Assembly: GCF_016863255.1 (NCBI RefSeq)
Contig: NZ_BOON01000002.1
Location: forward strand, 124,001 to 188,000
Direction of reading: 5' to 3'
Source of the DNA: Planosporangium mesophilum
GTDB lineage: Bacteria > Actinomycetota > Actinomycetes > Mycobacteriales > Micromonosporaceae
DNA length: 64,000 bases
A model generated the notes under the pieces. That model was not told the origin of the DNA. It ran no database searches and saw nothing but the letters and a program-made list of their open reading frames with translations. Shown here one piece after another: positions 37,247 to 47,845 of this stretch; position 1 is the stretch's first letter, and each line of letters begins with the position of its first letter. The translations under genes and the position numbers were made by a program.

Positions 37247-38338
37247 TCAGTGCAGGCCGGTGCCGCGGCGCAGCGCGGTACGCACCAGCCGGGAGACCAG
37301 CTTCGGGTACTCCAGCCCCGACGCGGCCCACATCCGGGGGAACATCGAGATCGGGGTGAACCCCGGCATGGTGTTGATCTCGTTGAGCACCACGTCGAGC
37401 TCGGGCGTGACGAAGAAGTCGACCCGGGCCAGGCCGGCGCCGTCGAGCGCGGTGAACGTGCGGCACGCGTACTCGCGGATCTTCTCGATGACGTGGTCCG
37501 GGAGCTGCGCGGGGATGTCGAACTCGCACGCGTCGTCGAGGTACTTCGCCTCGAAGTCGTAGAAGGTGTGGTCGCGCACCACCCGGATCTCGGCGGGCAG
37601 GCTGGCCTCGGGCGCCCCGCCGTACTCCCCCTCCAGGACGCCGCACTCCACCTCGCGGCCGACGATGGCCGCCTCGACGAGAACCTTCGGGTCGTGCTGG
37701 CGGGCCAGCGCGACGGCGGCCTCCAGGTCGGCCCAGTCGTCCACCCTGGTGATGCCCACGCTCGATCCGGCCCGGCTCGGCTTGACGAACACGGGCAGGC
37801 CCAGGCGCTCCCGGTCGGTGTCGGACAGCGACTGGCCGGCGCGCAGCACCGCGTACGGCCCGACCGGGATCCCCTCGGCCGCCGCGAGCTTCTTGGTGAA
37901 CTCCTTGTCCATGCCGGCCGCCGAGGCGAACACGCCGGCGCCGACGTAGGGCAGGCCGGCCATCTCCAGCAGACCCTGGAGGGTGCCGTCCTCGCCGTAC
38001 GGGCCGTGCAGGACCGGGAACACGACGTCGATGTCGGTCAGCCTGCCGATCGCGTCGCGGGCGTCCAGCTCCCGCACCGTCGGGTCGGGGGCCAGCACGA
38101 TGGCGGAGCCCGAGCCGTCGGTGATCTCGGGAAGGGTACGCCCGTCGATCGCCAGTGACTTTCCGTCACCATCCGTGAGCACCCAGCGCCCTTCGCGGGT
38201 GATGCCCACCCCGACGACCTCGAACTCGTCGGGGTCCAGCGCACCAAGGACGCTACCGGCGCTGACACAGGAGATCGCGTGCTCGGAGCTGCGACCACCG
38301 AACACGAGGGCGACGCGGGTCTTGCGTGGGGTACTCAC
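37247..38338 (-). CDS. ddl: D-alanine--D-alanine ligase
   Basis: ATP-grasp ligase that makes the D-Ala-D-Ala dipeptide for peptidoglycan precursors. 363 residues, beginning [47 protein letters not shown] and [17 protein letters not shown] are the canonical substrate and metal motifs. Tyr in AKYLDD is the omega-loop position expected for D-Ala rather than D-lactate specificity, though I cannot settle that by eye. Divergence from D-Ala-D-Lac resistance enzymes is assumed. Confidence 0.96.
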   Translation of the reverse strand: MSTPRKTRVALVFGGRSSEHAISCVSAGSVLGALDPDEFEVVGVGITREGRWVLTDGDGKSLAIDGRTLPEITDGSGSAIVLAPDPTVRELDARDAIGRLTDIDVVFPVLHGPYGEDGTLQGLLEMAGLPYVGAGVFASAAGMDKEFTKKLAAAEGIPVGPYAVLRAGQSLSDTDRERLGLPVFVKPSRAGSSVGITRVDDWADLEAAVALARQHDPKVLVEAAIVGREVECGVLEGEYGGAPEASLPAEIRVVRDHTFYDFEAKYLDDACEFDIPAQLPDHVIEKIREYACRTFTALDGAGLARVDFFVTPELDVVLNEINTMPGFTPISMFPRMWAASGLEYPKLVSRLVRTALRRGTGLH

Positions 38339-38407
38339 GCGCCAGACCTTACCGTGCGTGCACCACCCGCGCTCCCCTCCGGGCCGTCGGGTCTACTGTG
38401 GACGGCC

Positions 38408-39082
38408 TCAGGCCCAGCGGACCGGGGGCAGGCCCGCCTCGGCGAGAGCCTTGTCGATGGCGCTGAACGGGCGGCTGCCGAGAAAGCCGCGCGGATTCAT
38501 CGGGCTGGGGTGGCCGGCCTCCAGCACGACGTGGTGCGCACCGGTGACCAGGCCGGCCTTCTTGCGCGCGTACCCGCCCCACAGCACGAACACCACCCGG
38601 CTGTCCTTGGCGTCCAGCGCCTTGATGGCCGCGTCGGTGACGTGCTCCCAGCCGCGCCCGGCGTGCGAGGCCGGCGCGCCACCCCGTACGGTCAGCACCG
38701 CGTTGAGCAGCAGGACGCCCTGCGCCGCCCAGCCCGTCAGGTCGCCGTGCGGCGGCGGCTGGACGCCCAGGTCGTCGCGCAGCTCCTTGAAGACGTTGCG
38801 CAGCGACGGCGGCACCGCCACCCCCTGCCGGACGCTGAAGCTCAGCCCGTGCGCCTGGCCCGCCTTGTGGTACGGATCCTGACCGAGGATCAACACCCGC
38901 GCCGACTCGAGCGGGCACAGGCGGAACGCGGTGAACAGGTCGGGCAGCAGCGGGTAGACCGGGTGCGACCCGTACTCCCGCTCGACGAACTCGCCGAGCG
39001 CCGCCACGGTGTCGACGTCGAGGTGCGGCTTCATCGCGTCGCGCCAGTCCGGCGGCAGCAACTGCATCAGGTCCAGGGCCAT
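38408..39082 (-). CDS. ung: Uracil-DNA glycosylase
   Basis: Removes uracil from DNA at the start of base-excision repair. 224 residues from ATG 39082. Water-activating loop ILGQDPYHKAGQAHGLSFSV, GVLLLNAVLTV, and the leucine-loop region HPSPMNPRGFLGSRPFSAID (the usual family form is HPSPLS, here PMN). It lies 10 bases downstream of the PLP-enzyme stop on the same strand and is likely co-transcribed. Confidence 0.96.
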   Translation of the reverse strand: MALDLMQLLPPDWRDAMKPHLDVDTVAALGEFVEREYGSHPVYPLLPDLFTAFRLCPLESARVLILGQDPYHKAGQAHGLSFSVRQGVAVPPSLRNVFKELRDDLGVQPPPHGDLTGWAAQGVLLLNAVLTVRGGAPASHAGRGWEHVTDAAIKALDAKDSRVVFVLWGGYARKKAGLVTGAHHVVLEAGHPSPMNPRGFLGSRPFSAIDKALAEAGLPPVRWA

Positions 39083-39091
39083 ACCCAAACC

Positions 39092-40225
39092 CTAGGTACC
39101 GGGTACGACAGCCGCGGCGTCAAGGGCGGCCGTGATGTCCGCCACCAGATCCCTCGTGTCCTCGACCCCGCACGACAGGCGTACCAACCCCTCCGGCGCG
39201 TCGTCGCCCCACTGCGCCCGCCGGTCCGCGCTGGTGTGCAGGCCGCCGAAGGAGGTGGCCGCCGCGATCAGCCTCGACGCCGTCAGGAACGCGTCGACGT
39301 GCGCCTTCGACGGCAGCGTGAACGTGACGATGCCGGGGATCCGGCGCATCTGCCGGCTGGCGATCTCGTACGAGGGATCGCCGGGCCGGCCGGGCCACCG
39401 TACCGACGACACCTGCGGCCGACCGGCGAGCAGGTCCGCGATCGCGGCGGCGTTCTCGGACTGCCGGGCCAGCCGCAGGTCGAGCGTGCCCAGTGAACGG
39501 TGCGCGAGCCACGCCTCGAACGGCCCCGGCACCCCGCCGGTACCGCTGCGCCAGGCGCGCAGCCGCGCCGCGAGCTCCGGGTCGGCGGTGCACGCGTACC
39601 CGAGGATCAGGTCGGAGTGCCCGGTGAGCGCCTTGCTGGCGGACGCGACGACGAGGTCGGCGCCGAGTTCGAGCGGGCGCTGGCCGAGCGGGGTGGGGGT
39701 GGTGTTGTCAACCGCGAGCAGCGCGCCGGCGGCGTGTGCCCGCGACGCCAGCGAGGCGATGTCGCAGACGTCGAGACCCGGGTTCGCCGGCGTCTCCAGC
39801 AGCACCAGCCGGACCCCCTCGAAGGACGGGTACGGGCCGGCGGTCGGCGCGAGCAGGATCGTCACGCCCGGCAGGGACTCCTGCGCGAAGGACCGGGTCA
39901 GGAAGTACCCGTCGGCCGGCAGCAGCACCGCGTCACCCGGCCGCGCCTGGGTGAGCAGCGCCGCGGAGACCGCGGCCATGCCCGAGGCGAAGGTGACGCA
40001 CTCGCCACCCTCCAACTCCCCGATCGCGGTCTCCAACGCCCGCCGGGTGGCGTTGTCGGGCCGCCCGTACCCGTCCACGCCCGCCTGCGGTCCGGCGACC
40101 GGGTCCAGGTGGTACGGGGCCGCGAACACCGGCCCGGGCAGGAACGGCTGGCCCGGAAGGGCAGCCTCCGGCAGGCCGGCGTGCACGCTGCGGGTGCTGT
40201 CGCCGTAGTCAGCGGGAGAACTCAT
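39092..40225 (-). CDS. Cys/Met-metabolism PLP-dependent enzyme (cystathionine gamma-lyase-like)
   Basis: 377 residues from ATG 40225, which overlaps the gpsA stop by 4 bases. The fold and motifs are those of the trans-sulfuration family: [53 protein letters not shown] and the PLP lysine in [13 protein letters not shown]. Family members make or split cystathionine and homocysteine or use O-acylhomoserine. Which reaction is catalysed here cannot be decided. It is slightly shorter than the usual 380-400. Confidence 0.85.
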   Translation of the reverse strand: MSSPADYGDSTRSVHAGLPEAALPGQPFLPGPVFAAPYHLDPVAGPQAGVDGYGRPDNATRRALETAIGELEGGECVTFASGMAAVSAALLTQARPGDAVLLPADGYFLTRSFAQESLPGVTILLAPTAGPYPSFEGVRLVLLETPANPGLDVCDIASLASRAHAAGALLAVDNTTPTPLGQRPLELGADLVVASASKALTGHSDLILGYACTADPELAARLRAWRSGTGGVPGPFEAWLAHRSLGTLDLRLARQSENAAAIADLLAGRPQVSSVRWPGRPGDPSYEIASRQMRRIPGIVTFTLPSKAHVDAFLTASRLIAAATSFGGLHTSADRRAQWGDDAPEGLVRLSCGVEDTRDLVADITAALDAAAVVPGT

Positions 40226-41217
40226 TCGGACTTCGGCTCCCGGCTCATCAGCGCCCCCACCGCCACCCGCGGGTCGAGCCCCTCGTGGCAGACCCGTTCG
40301 ACCTGCTCGGTGATGGGCATCTCCACGCCGTGCTTGACGGCCAGGTCCCGGATCGCCAGGCAGCTCTTGACGCCCTCGGCGGTGAAGCGGGTGGCGGCCT
40401 GCGCCTGCTCCAGCGTCTCGCCCCGGCCGAGGTGCTCGCCGAAGGTACGGTTGCGCGACAGTGGCGAGGAACACGTCGCGACGAGGTCGCCCATCCCCGC
40501 CAGCCCGGCGAAGGTGAGCGGGTCGGCGCCGAGCGCCACGCCCAGCCGGGCCGTCTCTGCCAGCCCTCGGGTGATCAGCATGGCCTTCGTGTTGTCGCCG
40601 AAGCCCAGCCCTTCGGCCATCCCGGACGCCAGGGCGATCACGTTCTTCACCGCGCCGCCGAGTTCGCAGCCGATCACGTCGTCGTTGGTGTACGGGCGCA
40701 GGTACCGCGTCGCGATGGCCTTCTGGACGTGCGCGGCCCGGTCCGGGTCGGTACACGCGACGACCGTCGCGGCGGGCTGCTCGGTGACGATCTCGGGCGC
40801 GAGGTTCGGCCCGCTCACCACCGCGACCCGGTCCGGCTCGACGCCGGCGGCCTCGACGATCAGCTCGCTCATCCGCTTCAGCGTGCCCAGCTCGATGCCC
40901 TTCATCAGGCTGACGAGGGTGGCGTCGGGCGCGAGGTGGCGGGCCCAGTCACCGAGGTTGCCGCGCAGCGTCTGGGACGGGACGGCGATGACGACCAGGT
41001 CGGCGCCCTCGATCGCCTCCCGCGGGTCGGCGGTGGCGGTCACGGCGTCGGGCAGCCGGAGACCGGGCAGGTAGTCGGGGTTGACGTGCTCGTCCCGGAT
41101 GGCGGCGGCCACGTCCGCCCGGCGGGCCCACAGGGTCACGGCCTGGCCCGCGTCGGCGAGGACCTTCGCGAACGCGGTCCCCCACGAACCCGCGCCGAGA
41201 ACAGCCACCTGGCTCAT
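40222..41217 (-). CDS. gpsA: NAD(P)-dependent glycerol-3-phosphate dehydrogenase
   Basis: Reduces dihydroxyacetone phosphate to sn-glycerol 3-phosphate for phospholipid synthesis. 331 residues from ATG 41217 (AAGGA upstream). Rossmann motif [14 protein letters not shown], the conserved [12 protein letters not shown], the catalytic-lysine region [17 protein letters not shown] and [18 protein letters not shown]. plsC follows upstream on the same strand 49 bases away, so the pair supplies both the backbone and an acyltransferase of phosphatidic acid synthesis. Confidence 0.96.
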   Translation of the reverse strand: MSQVAVLGAGSWGTAFAKVLADAGQAVTLWARRADVAAAIRDEHVNPDYLPGLRLPDAVTATADPREAIEGADLVVIAVPSQTLRGNLGDWARHLAPDATLVSLMKGIELGTLKRMSELIVEAAGVEPDRVAVVSGPNLAPEIVTEQPAATVVACTDPDRAAHVQKAIATRYLRPYTNDDVIGCELGGAVKNVIALASGMAEGLGFGDNTKAMLITRGLAETARLGVALGADPLTFAGLAGMGDLVATCSSPLSRNRTFGEHLGRGETLEQAQAATRFTAEGVKSCLAIRDLAVKHGVEMPITEQVERVCHEGLDPRVAVGALMSREPKSE

Positions 41218-41266
41218 TGCTCGTTCCTTCCACCACGCACTGCGGCACTCTGCTGGTCGTGCAGGC

Positions 41267-41995
41267 TCACGGACGCTCCTCGACCCGCGGTCGGCCCGTG
41301 GGCGTGGGCGTGTACAGCGGCGGCGGCGTGCCGCCCCGGATCTCCCCCAGCATGTCACGCAGCCGCAGCATGATGGTCTCGGTGATCTCCGTCAGCGTCG
41401 TGGCGGTCGGCTCCGCCGCCCGCCAGTTCGACAGGTCGATCGGCGGGCCGGCGACCACGGTCACCGGGGTACGCGGGCGCAGGCTCAGCTTGGCGGTACG
41501 CGGGTCGAAGATCCGCTCGGCGCCCCACATCACGACCGGCACCACCGGCGCGTCGGTGGCCAACCACAGCCGGGCCACGCCGGTCTTGCCCCGCATCGGC
41601 CACAGGTCCGGTTCGCGGGTCGTGGTGCCCTCCGGGTAGATGAGGACCGTCTCACCGTCCTTGACGGCGGCCACCGCCGCGTCGAGCGCCTTGGCCGCGT
41701 CGGCGGTGCCCCGGTAGACCGGGATCTGGCGCACCGCGGCCAGGAACGGCCCGAGCACCGGGATCTTGAACAGGCTCGACTTCGCGAGGAACTGTGGCCA
41801 GCGCCCGGCGTCGTAGATGTAGTGCGCCACCACCAGCGGGTCGGCGTGCGAGTTGTGGTTGGCCACGAAGATGACGCCGCCGCTCGCGGGTACGTGCTCC
41901 ATGCCCGACCAGGTCCGCCGCGTCAGCACCCACAGCACCGGTTTGACGAGGGCGACCGCCAGCCGGCGCCAGAAACCGAGCCTTCGTCGCGCCAC
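41267..41995 (-). CDS. plsC: 1-acyl-sn-glycerol-3-phosphate acyltransferase-like (PlsC)
   Basis: 242 residues. The acyltransferase HX4D motif is present in [10 protein letters not shown] (H-NSHA-D), and the substrate motif [11 protein letters not shown] follows. The N-terminus has a membrane-interacting segment ([17 protein letters not shown]). It converts lysophosphatidate to phosphatidate, or a related acyl transfer. Mycobacterial and actinobacterial members are multiple, so which paralogue this is remains open. It is divergent from the cofC-type gene. Confidence 0.88.
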   Translation of the reverse strand: MARRRLGFWRRLAVALVKPVLWVLTRRTWSGMEHVPASGGVIFVANHNSHADPLVVAHYIYDAGRWPQFLAKSSLFKIPVLGPFLAAVRQIPVYRGTADAAKALDAAVAAVKDGETVLIYPEGTTTREPDLWPMRGKTGVARLWLATDAPVVPVVMWGAERIFDPRTAKLSLRPRTPVTVVAGPPIDLSNWRAAEPTATTLTEITETIMLRLRDMLGEIRGGTPPPLYTPTPTGRPRVEERP

Positions 41996-42156
41996 GGCCC
42001 CTCCTCAGTCACCCACCCGTCGCCTACCGGCTTCCGCATCATGCCTGCCCGCACCCGCGTTGGGCCAGAGAGGGTCGGACCGGGGTGCCCGGCCATCCGG
42101 GTACCCGTCCGACCCGACCCGCGCCGCCACCACCGGCGTACGCGAGGATGCCGGAT

Positions 42157-42789
42157 GTGACGGGAACGGGATGGGTCGCGGTGATGCCGGTGAAACGGCT
42201 GGCCATGGCCAAGACGCGGCTGCGGGGCGCGGTCCCGGCGTCGCTTCACGACCGCCTCGTCCTCGCCATGGCCCGCGACACCCTCGCCGCCGTACTGGCG
42301 TGCCCGCTGGTCAGGCGCGCACTCGTGGTCACCGACGAGCCGGCCGCCGCGGCGGCCCTCGCCGAGCTGGGCGCTGAGCGGGTACCGGACCGTCCGGACG
42401 CCGGGCTCAACGCGGCGCTCGCCCGCGGCGCGGCGCTGGCGGCGGGCGCGCCGGTGGTCGCCCTCACCGCTGACCTGCCGGCGCTGCGCCCGGACGAGCT
42501 GACCGCCGCGCTGACCGCGCTGTCGCACCGGCCACGCGGATACGTCGCGGACGCCACGGGTACCGGTACCGCCATGCTGGCCGCGCGGCCCGGCGTCGAC
42601 CTGGACCCCCGGTTCGGCCCGGGCTCGGCCCACGCCCACGCCCTGTCCGGGGCGGTACGCCTCGACGGGGACTGGCCGTCGCTGCGCCAGGACGTGGACA
42701 CCGAGGCCGACCTCGCCGCCGCGACGGCACTCGGACTGGGGCGCCACACGGCCGAACTCGTGGGCGCCGCACGCTATGGTGGCCGGTAG
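42157..42789 (+). CDS. fbiD: PEP/2-phospho-L-lactate guanylyltransferase (CofC/FbiD) of F420 synthesis
   Basis: 210 residues from GTG 42157; ATG 42148 is the other candidate start. VAVMPVKRLAMAKTRL is the nucleotide-binding N-terminus, VVTDEPAAAA and LTADLPALRPDEL follow, and the C-terminus has GSAHAHALSG and DVDTEADLAAA, as in the CofC/FbiD family. It activates phosphoenolpyruvate (actinobacteria) or phospholactate (archaea) with GTP for coenzyme F420. Mycobacterial synteny (about Rv2983) supports FbiD. The cold-shock-like gene follows 23 bases later. Confidence 0.88.
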   Translation: MTGTGWVAVMPVKRLAMAKTRLRGAVPASLHDRLVLAMARDTLAAVLACPLVRRALVVTDEPAAAAALAELGAERVPDRPDAGLNAALARGAALAAGAPVVALTADLPALRPDELTAALTALSHRPRGYVADATGTGTAMLAARPGVDLDPRFGPGSAHAHALSGAVRLDGDWPSLRQDVDTEADLAAATALGLGRHTAELVGAARYGGR

Positions 42790-42812
42790 CCAGGTACGCG
42801 AAGGGACCCGCG

Positions 42813-43010
42813 ATGCAGGCAACGGTGGCGACGTTCGACGAGCGGACCGGCTCGGGCACCGTGCTGCTCGACGACGGATCGGAGATGGCGTTCCCCGCCG
42901 AGGCGTTCGCCGCCTCCGGGCTGCGGCTGCTGCGGCTCGGCCAACGGGTCCGCCTCGACCGCGACCCTTCCGGCGCTGTGACAAGGGTTACGCTGCCCAC
43001 TCTCCCGTGA
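42813..43010 (+). CDS. Short cold-shock-domain-like protein
   Basis: 65 residues, starting MQATVATFDERTGSGTVLLDDGSEM, similar to an OB-fold cold-shock domain. The usual aromatic nucleic-acid-binding residues of RNP1/RNP2 are missing (no K-G-F-G-F-I). A C-terminal GLRLLRLGQRVRLD looks like the second half of the fold. It may be a protein-interacting or non-nucleic-acid-binding variant. It is 23 bases downstream of the FbiD gene and 51 bases upstream of ppk1. Confidence 0.75.
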   Translation: MQATVATFDERTGSGTVLLDDGSEMAFPAEAFAASGLRLLRLGQRVRLDRDPSGAVTRVTLPTLP

Positions 43011-43052
43011 ACGCCGGTCGATTTCGTTGGCCCTCGCACTTTTCCTGGTCAT

Positions 43053-43058
43053 TATTGT
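43053..43058 (+). promoter_or_regulatory. Possible -10 of a leaderless ppk1 transcript
   Basis: TATTGT at 43053-43058 ends 3 bases before the ppk1 GTG, and no ribosome-binding site is visible. A transcription start at or near the GTG would make the message leaderless, but the distance is rather short. Confidence 0.25.
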
Positions 43059-43061
43059 CTG

Positions 43062-45380
43062 GTGACCACCAGCCCGAGCCCGCGCTCCTCCCGCCGTGCC
43101 GGCGCCACTGCCCGATCCGCTGACCCGGCCTCGACCGAACAGGCCAACGGGGCGAAGCGGACCCGCCGGGGTGCTCGGGTAGCGAGGCACACGACCATCC
43201 GCCCCGCGGATGTGGTGGACCCCGCGGATCCGGCCGCGACCGGGGTGCGGCCCACCGGGCCGGCCACCGACGCGCTGCCCGACGACCGCTACCTCAACCG
43301 CGAGCTGTCCTGGCTCGACTTCAACGCCCGGGTGCTCACCCTGGCGGAGGACCCCCGGACGCCGCTGCTCGAACGCGCCAAGTTCCTGGCCATCTTCGCC
43401 AGCAACCTCGACGAGTTCTACATGGTGCGGGTGGCCGGGCTGAAGCGCCGTAAGCAGACCGGGCTCGCGATGCGTGGCGCCGACGGGCTGTTCCCCCGCG
43501 AGCAACTGCAGCGCATCGCCGAGCGGGCGGCGGAGCTGGTGGGGCGCCACGCCCGCTGCTTCGCGGGCGAGGTACAGCCCGCGCTGGCGGCGCAGAACAT
43601 CCGGATCGTGCGCTGGGCCGAGTTGGAGGCGCCCGAGCGCGAGCGGATGCGGGCGTACTTCCGCGAGCACGTCTTCCCGGTGCTCACCCCGCTCGCGGTC
43701 GACCCGGCGCACCCGTTCCCGTACATCTCGGGGCTGTCGCTCAACCTCGCCGTGGTCGTGCGCGACCCCGACGGTGGCCCGGAGCTGTTCGCACGGGTGA
43801 AGGTCCCCAACAACGTGCCCCGGTTCGTGGCGGTGGAGCGCGAGCGCGGCGACGGGCCGTCGACCCGGTTCCTGCCGGTCGAGGACCTGATCGCGGCCCA
43901 CCTCGGCCAGCTCTTCTCCGGCATGCAGGTCGTCGAGCACCACCTGTTCCGGGTGACCCGCAACGCCGACTTCGAGCTGGACGAGGACCGCGACGAGGAC
44001 CTGCTGCAGGCCCTCGAGCGCGAACTCGCGCGTCGGCGCTTCGGCCCTCCGGTACGGCTGGAGGTCGCCGCGTCCATCTCCGACCACGTTCTCGAACTGC
44101 TGGTCCGCGAGCTGGACATGGACGCCCACGACGTGATGCGGATACCGGCGCTGCTGGACCTGTCGTCGTTGTGGCAGGTCTACAACGACACCGACCGGCC
44201 GGACCTGAAGGACCCCCCTTTTGTACCGGCGACTCACCCGCAGTTCGCCGAGGGTGAGATCCCCCTCAGCGTCTTCGCCCGGCTGCGCGGGGGCGACATC
44301 CTGGTGCACCACCCGTACCACTCGTTCTCCACCAGCGTGCAGCGCTTCATCGAGCAGGCCGCGGCCGACCCGAACGTGCTCGCGATCAAGCAGACGCTCT
44401 ACCGCACCAGCGGTGACTCCCCCATCGTCGACGCGCTCATCGATGCCGCCGAGGCCGGCAAGCAGGTGGTGGTACTCGTCGAGGTGAAGGCGCGCTTCGA
44501 CGAGGTGGCCAACATCGGGTGGGCGCGGATGCTGGAGAAGGCGGGCTGCCACGTCGTGTACGGCCTGGTCGGTCTGAAGACCCACTGCAAGACCGCGCTC
44601 GTGGTACGCCAGGAGGGCAACCAGATCCGGCGGTACTGCCACATCGGCACCGGCAACTACCACCCCAAGACGGCCCGGTTGTACGAGGATTTCGGCCTGC
44701 TCACCGCCGACCCGGAGGTGGGCGCCGACCTGACCGACCTGTTCAACGTGCTGACCGGGTACAGCCGGCAGACCGCGTACCGGCGCCTGCTCGTGGCGCC
44801 GCACGGGGTTCGCAGCGGCATCATCGAGCGGATCGAGCGCGAGATCGAGCACGTCCGGGCCGGCCGGCCCGGCCTGGTGCAGATGAAGGCCAACTCGCTG
44901 GTGGACGAGGAGATCGTCGACGCGCTCTACCGGGCCAGCCGGGCCGGCGTCGACGTCGACCTGGTCATCCGCGGCATCTGTACCCTCAAGCCGGGCGTGC
45001 CGGGCCTGTCCGAGCGCATCCGGGTGCGCTCGATCGTGGGCCGCTTCCTGGAGCACTCGCGGGTCTTCCGCTTCGGCGACGGGGCCGTCTCGCGCGACGA
45101 CGAGAGCCCGTCCGCCGCCGTCGCCGGTGAGTTCTGGATCGGATCGGCCGACCTGATGCACCGCAACCTCGACCGGCGGGTCGAGGCGCTGGTACAGGTC
45201 GTCGACCCGGCCGCGCGCTCGGAACTGGACCGGGTGATGCGGGAGGCCTTCGCCGAGTGCACCGCCGCGTTCGACCTCGCGGCCGACGGCACCTGGCACC
45301 GGCGCCGACCCGACAGCGACCAACCTCTGGTCGACCCGCAGGAAGCACTACTGCGGCGCATCGTGGGCAAGGTTGAATGA
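43062..45380 (+). CDS. ppk1: Polyphosphate kinase 1
   Basis: Makes inorganic polyphosphate from ATP. 772 residues from GTG 43062; the first about 75 are a Ser/Arg/Ala-rich extension before the conserved [49 protein letters not shown] and [10 protein letters not shown] follow. The catalytic His domain has [13 protein letters not shown] and [24 protein letters not shown], whose histidines are autophosphorylated. It is followed directly by the CYTH-CHAD gene, whose CHAD domain is known to bind polyphosphate, and then mutT1 and hup. The start is uncertain because no ribosome-binding site is seen. Confidence 0.97.
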   Translation: MTTSPSPRSSRRAGATARSADPASTEQANGAKRTRRGARVARHTTIRPADVVDPADPAATGVRPTGPATDALPDDRYLNRELSWLDFNARVLTLAEDPRTPLLERAKFLAIFASNLDEFYMVRVAGLKRRKQTGLAMRGADGLFPREQLQRIAERAAELVGRHARCFAGEVQPALAAQNIRIVRWAELEAPERERMRAYFREHVFPVLTPLAVDPAHPFPYISGLSLNLAVVVRDPDGGPELFARVKVPNNVPRFVAVERERGDGPSTRFLPVEDLIAAHLGQLFSGMQVVEHHLFRVTRNADFELDEDRDEDLLQALERELARRRFGPPVRLEVAASISDHVLELLVRELDMDAHDVMRIPALLDLSSLWQVYNDTDRPDLKDPPFVPATHPQFAEGEIPLSVFARLRGGDILVHHPYHSFSTSVQRFIEQAAADPNVLAIKQTLYRTSGDSPIVDALIDAAEAGKQVVVLVEVKARFDEVANIGWARMLEKAGCHVVYGLVGLKTHCKTALVVRQEGNQIRRYCHIGTGNYHPKTARLYEDFGLLTADPEVGADLTDLFNVLTGYSRQTAYRRLLVAPHGVRSGIIERIEREIEHVRAGRPGLVQMKANSLVDEEIVDALYRASRAGVDVDLVIRGICTLKPGVPGLSERIRVRSIVGRFLEHSRVFRFGDGAVSRDDESPSAAVAGEFWIGSADLMHRNLDRRVEALVQVVDPAARSELDRVMREAFAECTAAFDLAADGTWHRRRPDSDQPLVDPQEALLRRIVGKVE

Positions 45381-45384
45381 ACAG

Positions 45385-46899
45385 GTGCTTGAAGAGGAGC
45401 GCAAGTTCGAGGTCGACCCGGCCTTCGCGGTTCCGGACCTGACGGGCTGCCTGCCCGACGGTGGCCGGGTGGTGGCCAAACCTCCGGTCACCCTGCGCGC
45501 CACCTACTACGACACCACCGACCTGCGCCTGGCGCGCGCCGGAGTGTCGCTGCGGCACCGCCACGGCGACGACGCGCCGTGGACGGTGAAGCTGCCCACC
45601 GACACGACCGGCATCCGGCGCGAGATCTCCCGTACCGGGCGGGCCGGCGCAGTGCCCGGCGAGTTCGTACGGCTGCTGACCGCGCTGCACCGGGGCGCCC
45701 CGCTCGCGCCGTCGGCGTCGATGCGCACCGTGCGCCGCCGCTACGACCTGTGCGACGCTGACGACCAACTGCTGGCCGAGATCGCCGATGACACGGTGCG
45801 GGTGCTCTCGGGGCGGCGGGTCGCGTCGACGTTCCGGGAGGTCGAGGTCGAGCGGTACGCGGGTCGGCGCGCGTTGCTGAACAAGGTCGCCGACGCGCTG
45901 CGCGAGGCGGGAGCGGTCGAGGGCGACTTCGTGCCCAAACATGTACGCGCCATGGGTATCGCCGCGACCACGCCGCCCGACCTGACCCCGCCGTCCGGTC
46001 GGGTCTCGCCCAAGGCCAGCGCGGCGAACGCGATCACGGAAACGCTGCGCCGTGATATCGGCCGGATTTTCGGGTACGACCCGCTGGTGCGCCTGCGTGA
46101 ACCGCTCCCCGACGGCGATACCGCCGTGCACCGGATGCGGGTCGGCTGCCGCCGGCTCCGCAGCGACCTGCGGACTTTCCGGCCCCTGCTCGACCGGCAG
46201 TGGGCGGACGGGCTGCGCGCCGACGTCAAGTGGCTGGCGGACCTGCTCGGCGGCGCGCGTGACGCGGAGGTGCTGCGGTCGCGCCTGGAGCGCACCGCGG
46301 GTACGGACCCGCTGGCGTCGCTCGACGAGACGGCGCTGACCCGCTTCGACGCCGACCTCGCAGACAGGCAGGAGGAGGCGCTCAGCGCCCTCGAGGCGGC
46401 GCTGGACTCCCCGCGCTACCTGGAACTGCTGGAGCGGTTGCTGGCGGCGGCACGAGCACCGCGGCTCCAGCCCGCCGCCGACGCGCCGGCCCGCAAGGTG
46501 TTGCCCGGTCTGGTCCGCAAGCCGTGGCGCCGGCTCGGCAAGGCCACCGCGCTGTCGGCGAGCGATCCGGACGGCGCCTGGCACGCGGCGCGGGTACGCG
46601 GCAAGCGGGCCCGGTACGCCGTGGACGCGGTCGCGGCGGTGCTCGGCTCGGACGCGGCCGACCTGGCCGAGGCCCTCGCCGACGTGCAGGACCTGCTCGG
46701 CGAGCACCAGGACGCCGCGGTGGCCGCCGACACCTGGCTGGCCATCTCCCAGACCCACGCGGGGAACCACGCGCTCGCCGTCACCGCCGGCCGGCTGTAC
46801 GAGCGGGAGCGGGCCGCGATCCGGCGGGTACGCGAAATGTTCCCGGCCGTCTGGAAGGCGGCCAACAAGCCGCGTCTCACCGCCTGGCTCCCGTCGTGA
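45385..46899 (+). CDS. CYTH-CHAD domain protein
   Basis: About 504 residues from GTG 45385; a TTG at 45373 overlapping the ppk1 stop is another possible start. The N-terminal CYTH domain (about residues 1-195) begins with the EEERKFEV motif typical of triphosphate-tunnel metalloenzymes and includes YYDTTDLRLARAGVSLRHR. The C-terminal CHAD domain (about 210-504) is helical and rich in conserved basic residues, with AVHRMRVGCRRLRSDLRTF and HAARVRGKRARYAVD. CHAD domains bind polyphosphate. The stop overlaps mutT1 (GTGA). Co-location with ppk1 suggests triphosphate hydrolysis or polyphosphate handling. Confidence 0.9.
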   Translation: MLEEERKFEVDPAFAVPDLTGCLPDGGRVVAKPPVTLRATYYDTTDLRLARAGVSLRHRHGDDAPWTVKLPTDTTGIRREISRTGRAGAVPGEFVRLLTALHRGAPLAPSASMRTVRRRYDLCDADDQLLAEIADDTVRVLSGRRVASTFREVEVERYAGRRALLNKVADALREAGAVEGDFVPKHVRAMGIAATTPPDLTPPSGRVSPKASAANAITETLRRDIGRIFGYDPLVRLREPLPDGDTAVHRMRVGCRRLRSDLRTFRPLLDRQWADGLRADVKWLADLLGGARDAEVLRSRLERTAGTDPLASLDETALTRFDADLADRQEEALSALEAALDSPRYLELLERLLAAARAPRLQPAADAPARKVLPGLVRKPWRRLGKATALSASDPDGAWHAARVRGKRARYAVDAVAAVLGSDAADLAEALADVQDLLGEHQDAAVAADTWLAISQTHAGNHALAVTAGRLYERERAAIRRVREMFPAVWKAANKPRLTAWLPS

Positions 46900-47777
46900 C
46901 GCGGGTGGTGAGAGCAGCCGGCGGCGTCGTCGGGCGCGTCGGCGCGGGTGGCGACGTCGAGGTCGTCCTCGTCCACCGGCCGCGCTACGACGACTGGTCG
47001 TTGCCGAAGGGCAAGCTCGACCCCGGCGAGCATCCGCTTCTCGGTGCGGTGCGGGAGGTGTACGAGGAGACGGCCGTGCGCGCGGCTCCCCGCCTGCGCC
47101 TGCCCGGCACGCAGTACCTCACCGGCGACCCGGATGTGGAGAAGTCCGTCGACTACTGGGCCATGGTCTGCCGCCATGCCGAGGAGTTCGTACCCAACGA
47201 CGAGGTCGACGACGTGCGCTGGGTACCGGTGGCGCAGGCGATCCGGCTGCTCACGTACGCGCACGACCGGGGCGTCCTCGCGGCGTACCCGCCGCTGTCG
47301 CGGGTGGACGGGCTCGTCGTGCTGCTGCGGCACGCGTACGCCGGGGACCGCGACACGTGGGACGGCGACGACGACCACCGCCCGCTCGACGGGAACGGCA
47401 AGGCCACCGCGGAGGCGCTGGCGCCGTTGCTGGCCGCGTACGCCCCGACCCGGGTCGTCAGCGCCCGGCCCGACCGCTGTGTCCAGACGGTGAAGCCGCT
47501 GGCCGCCCTCACCGGCCTGCCGGTCGAGGTCGACGACCGCTTCGACGAGTGTGCCGACGCCCCGACCGCCGCGGCGGTCATCCGGGAACTGGCCGCCCGG
47601 GACGGCGTGACGGTGGTCTGCAGCCAGGGCGGGCTGATCCCGGGCGTGGTCGGAATGTTGCTCGGACGCGACCCGGGTTCGTTGAGCACGCCCAAGGGAT
47701 CGGCCTGGGTCCTCGGATTCGCGGGCACCGACTTCGTCGGCGCGGATCGCCTCGACCTTCAACCCCCGCCAATGTAG
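46896..47777 (+). CDS. mutT1: MutT1-like NUDIX hydrolase fused to histidine-phosphatase domain
   Basis: 293 residues from GTG 46896, overlapping the CHAD stop. The N-terminal NUDIX domain has the full box G-x5-E-x7-REVYEETAV. The C-terminal histidine-phosphatase domain (about residues 140-293) has the RHA version of the RHG motif in VVLLRHAYAGDRD. Where the usual second histidine would stand the sequence is VVCSQGGLIPG, with glutamine. Mycobacterial MutT1 cleans oxidised GTP and dinucleoside polyphosphates. The gene ends against the convergent hup with a strong terminator between. Confidence 0.9.
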   Translation: MTRVVRAAGGVVGRVGAGGDVEVVLVHRPRYDDWSLPKGKLDPGEHPLLGAVREVYEETAVRAAPRLRLPGTQYLTGDPDVEKSVDYWAMVCRHAEEFVPNDEVDDVRWVPVAQAIRLLTYAHDRGVLAAYPPLSRVDGLVVLLRHAYAGDRDTWDGDDDHRPLDGNGKATAEALAPLLAAYAPTRVVSARPDRCVQTVKPLAALTGLPVEVDDRFDECADAPTAAAVIRELAARDGVTVVCSQGGLIPGVVGMLLGRDPGSLSTPKGSAWVLGFAGTDFVGADRLDLQPPPM

Positions 47778-47792
47778 GAAACGCGGGCGATG

Positions 47793-47835
47793 CAATAGAA
47801 AAGAGCCGGGCGAGGTGCCCGGCTCTTTTCTATTG
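47793..47835. terminator. Strong bidirectional terminator between mutT1 and hup
   Basis: A perfect 19-base stem (47793-47811 with 47817-47835) and a 5-base loop, with A-rich and T-rich stretches in the arms, lie in the 68-base gap between convergent stops. It should stop transcription in both directions. Confidence 0.95.
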
Positions 47836-47845
47836 GCGGTAACGG

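Noticed and set aside
38341-38407. Possible terminator between ddl and ung
   Set aside because: ung lies on the same strand as ddl, downstream in the next unit, and I see no convincing stem here.
42774-45323. Long minus-strand frame opposite ppk1
   Set aside because: Low-complexity, no motifs; ppk1 on the plus strand is certain.
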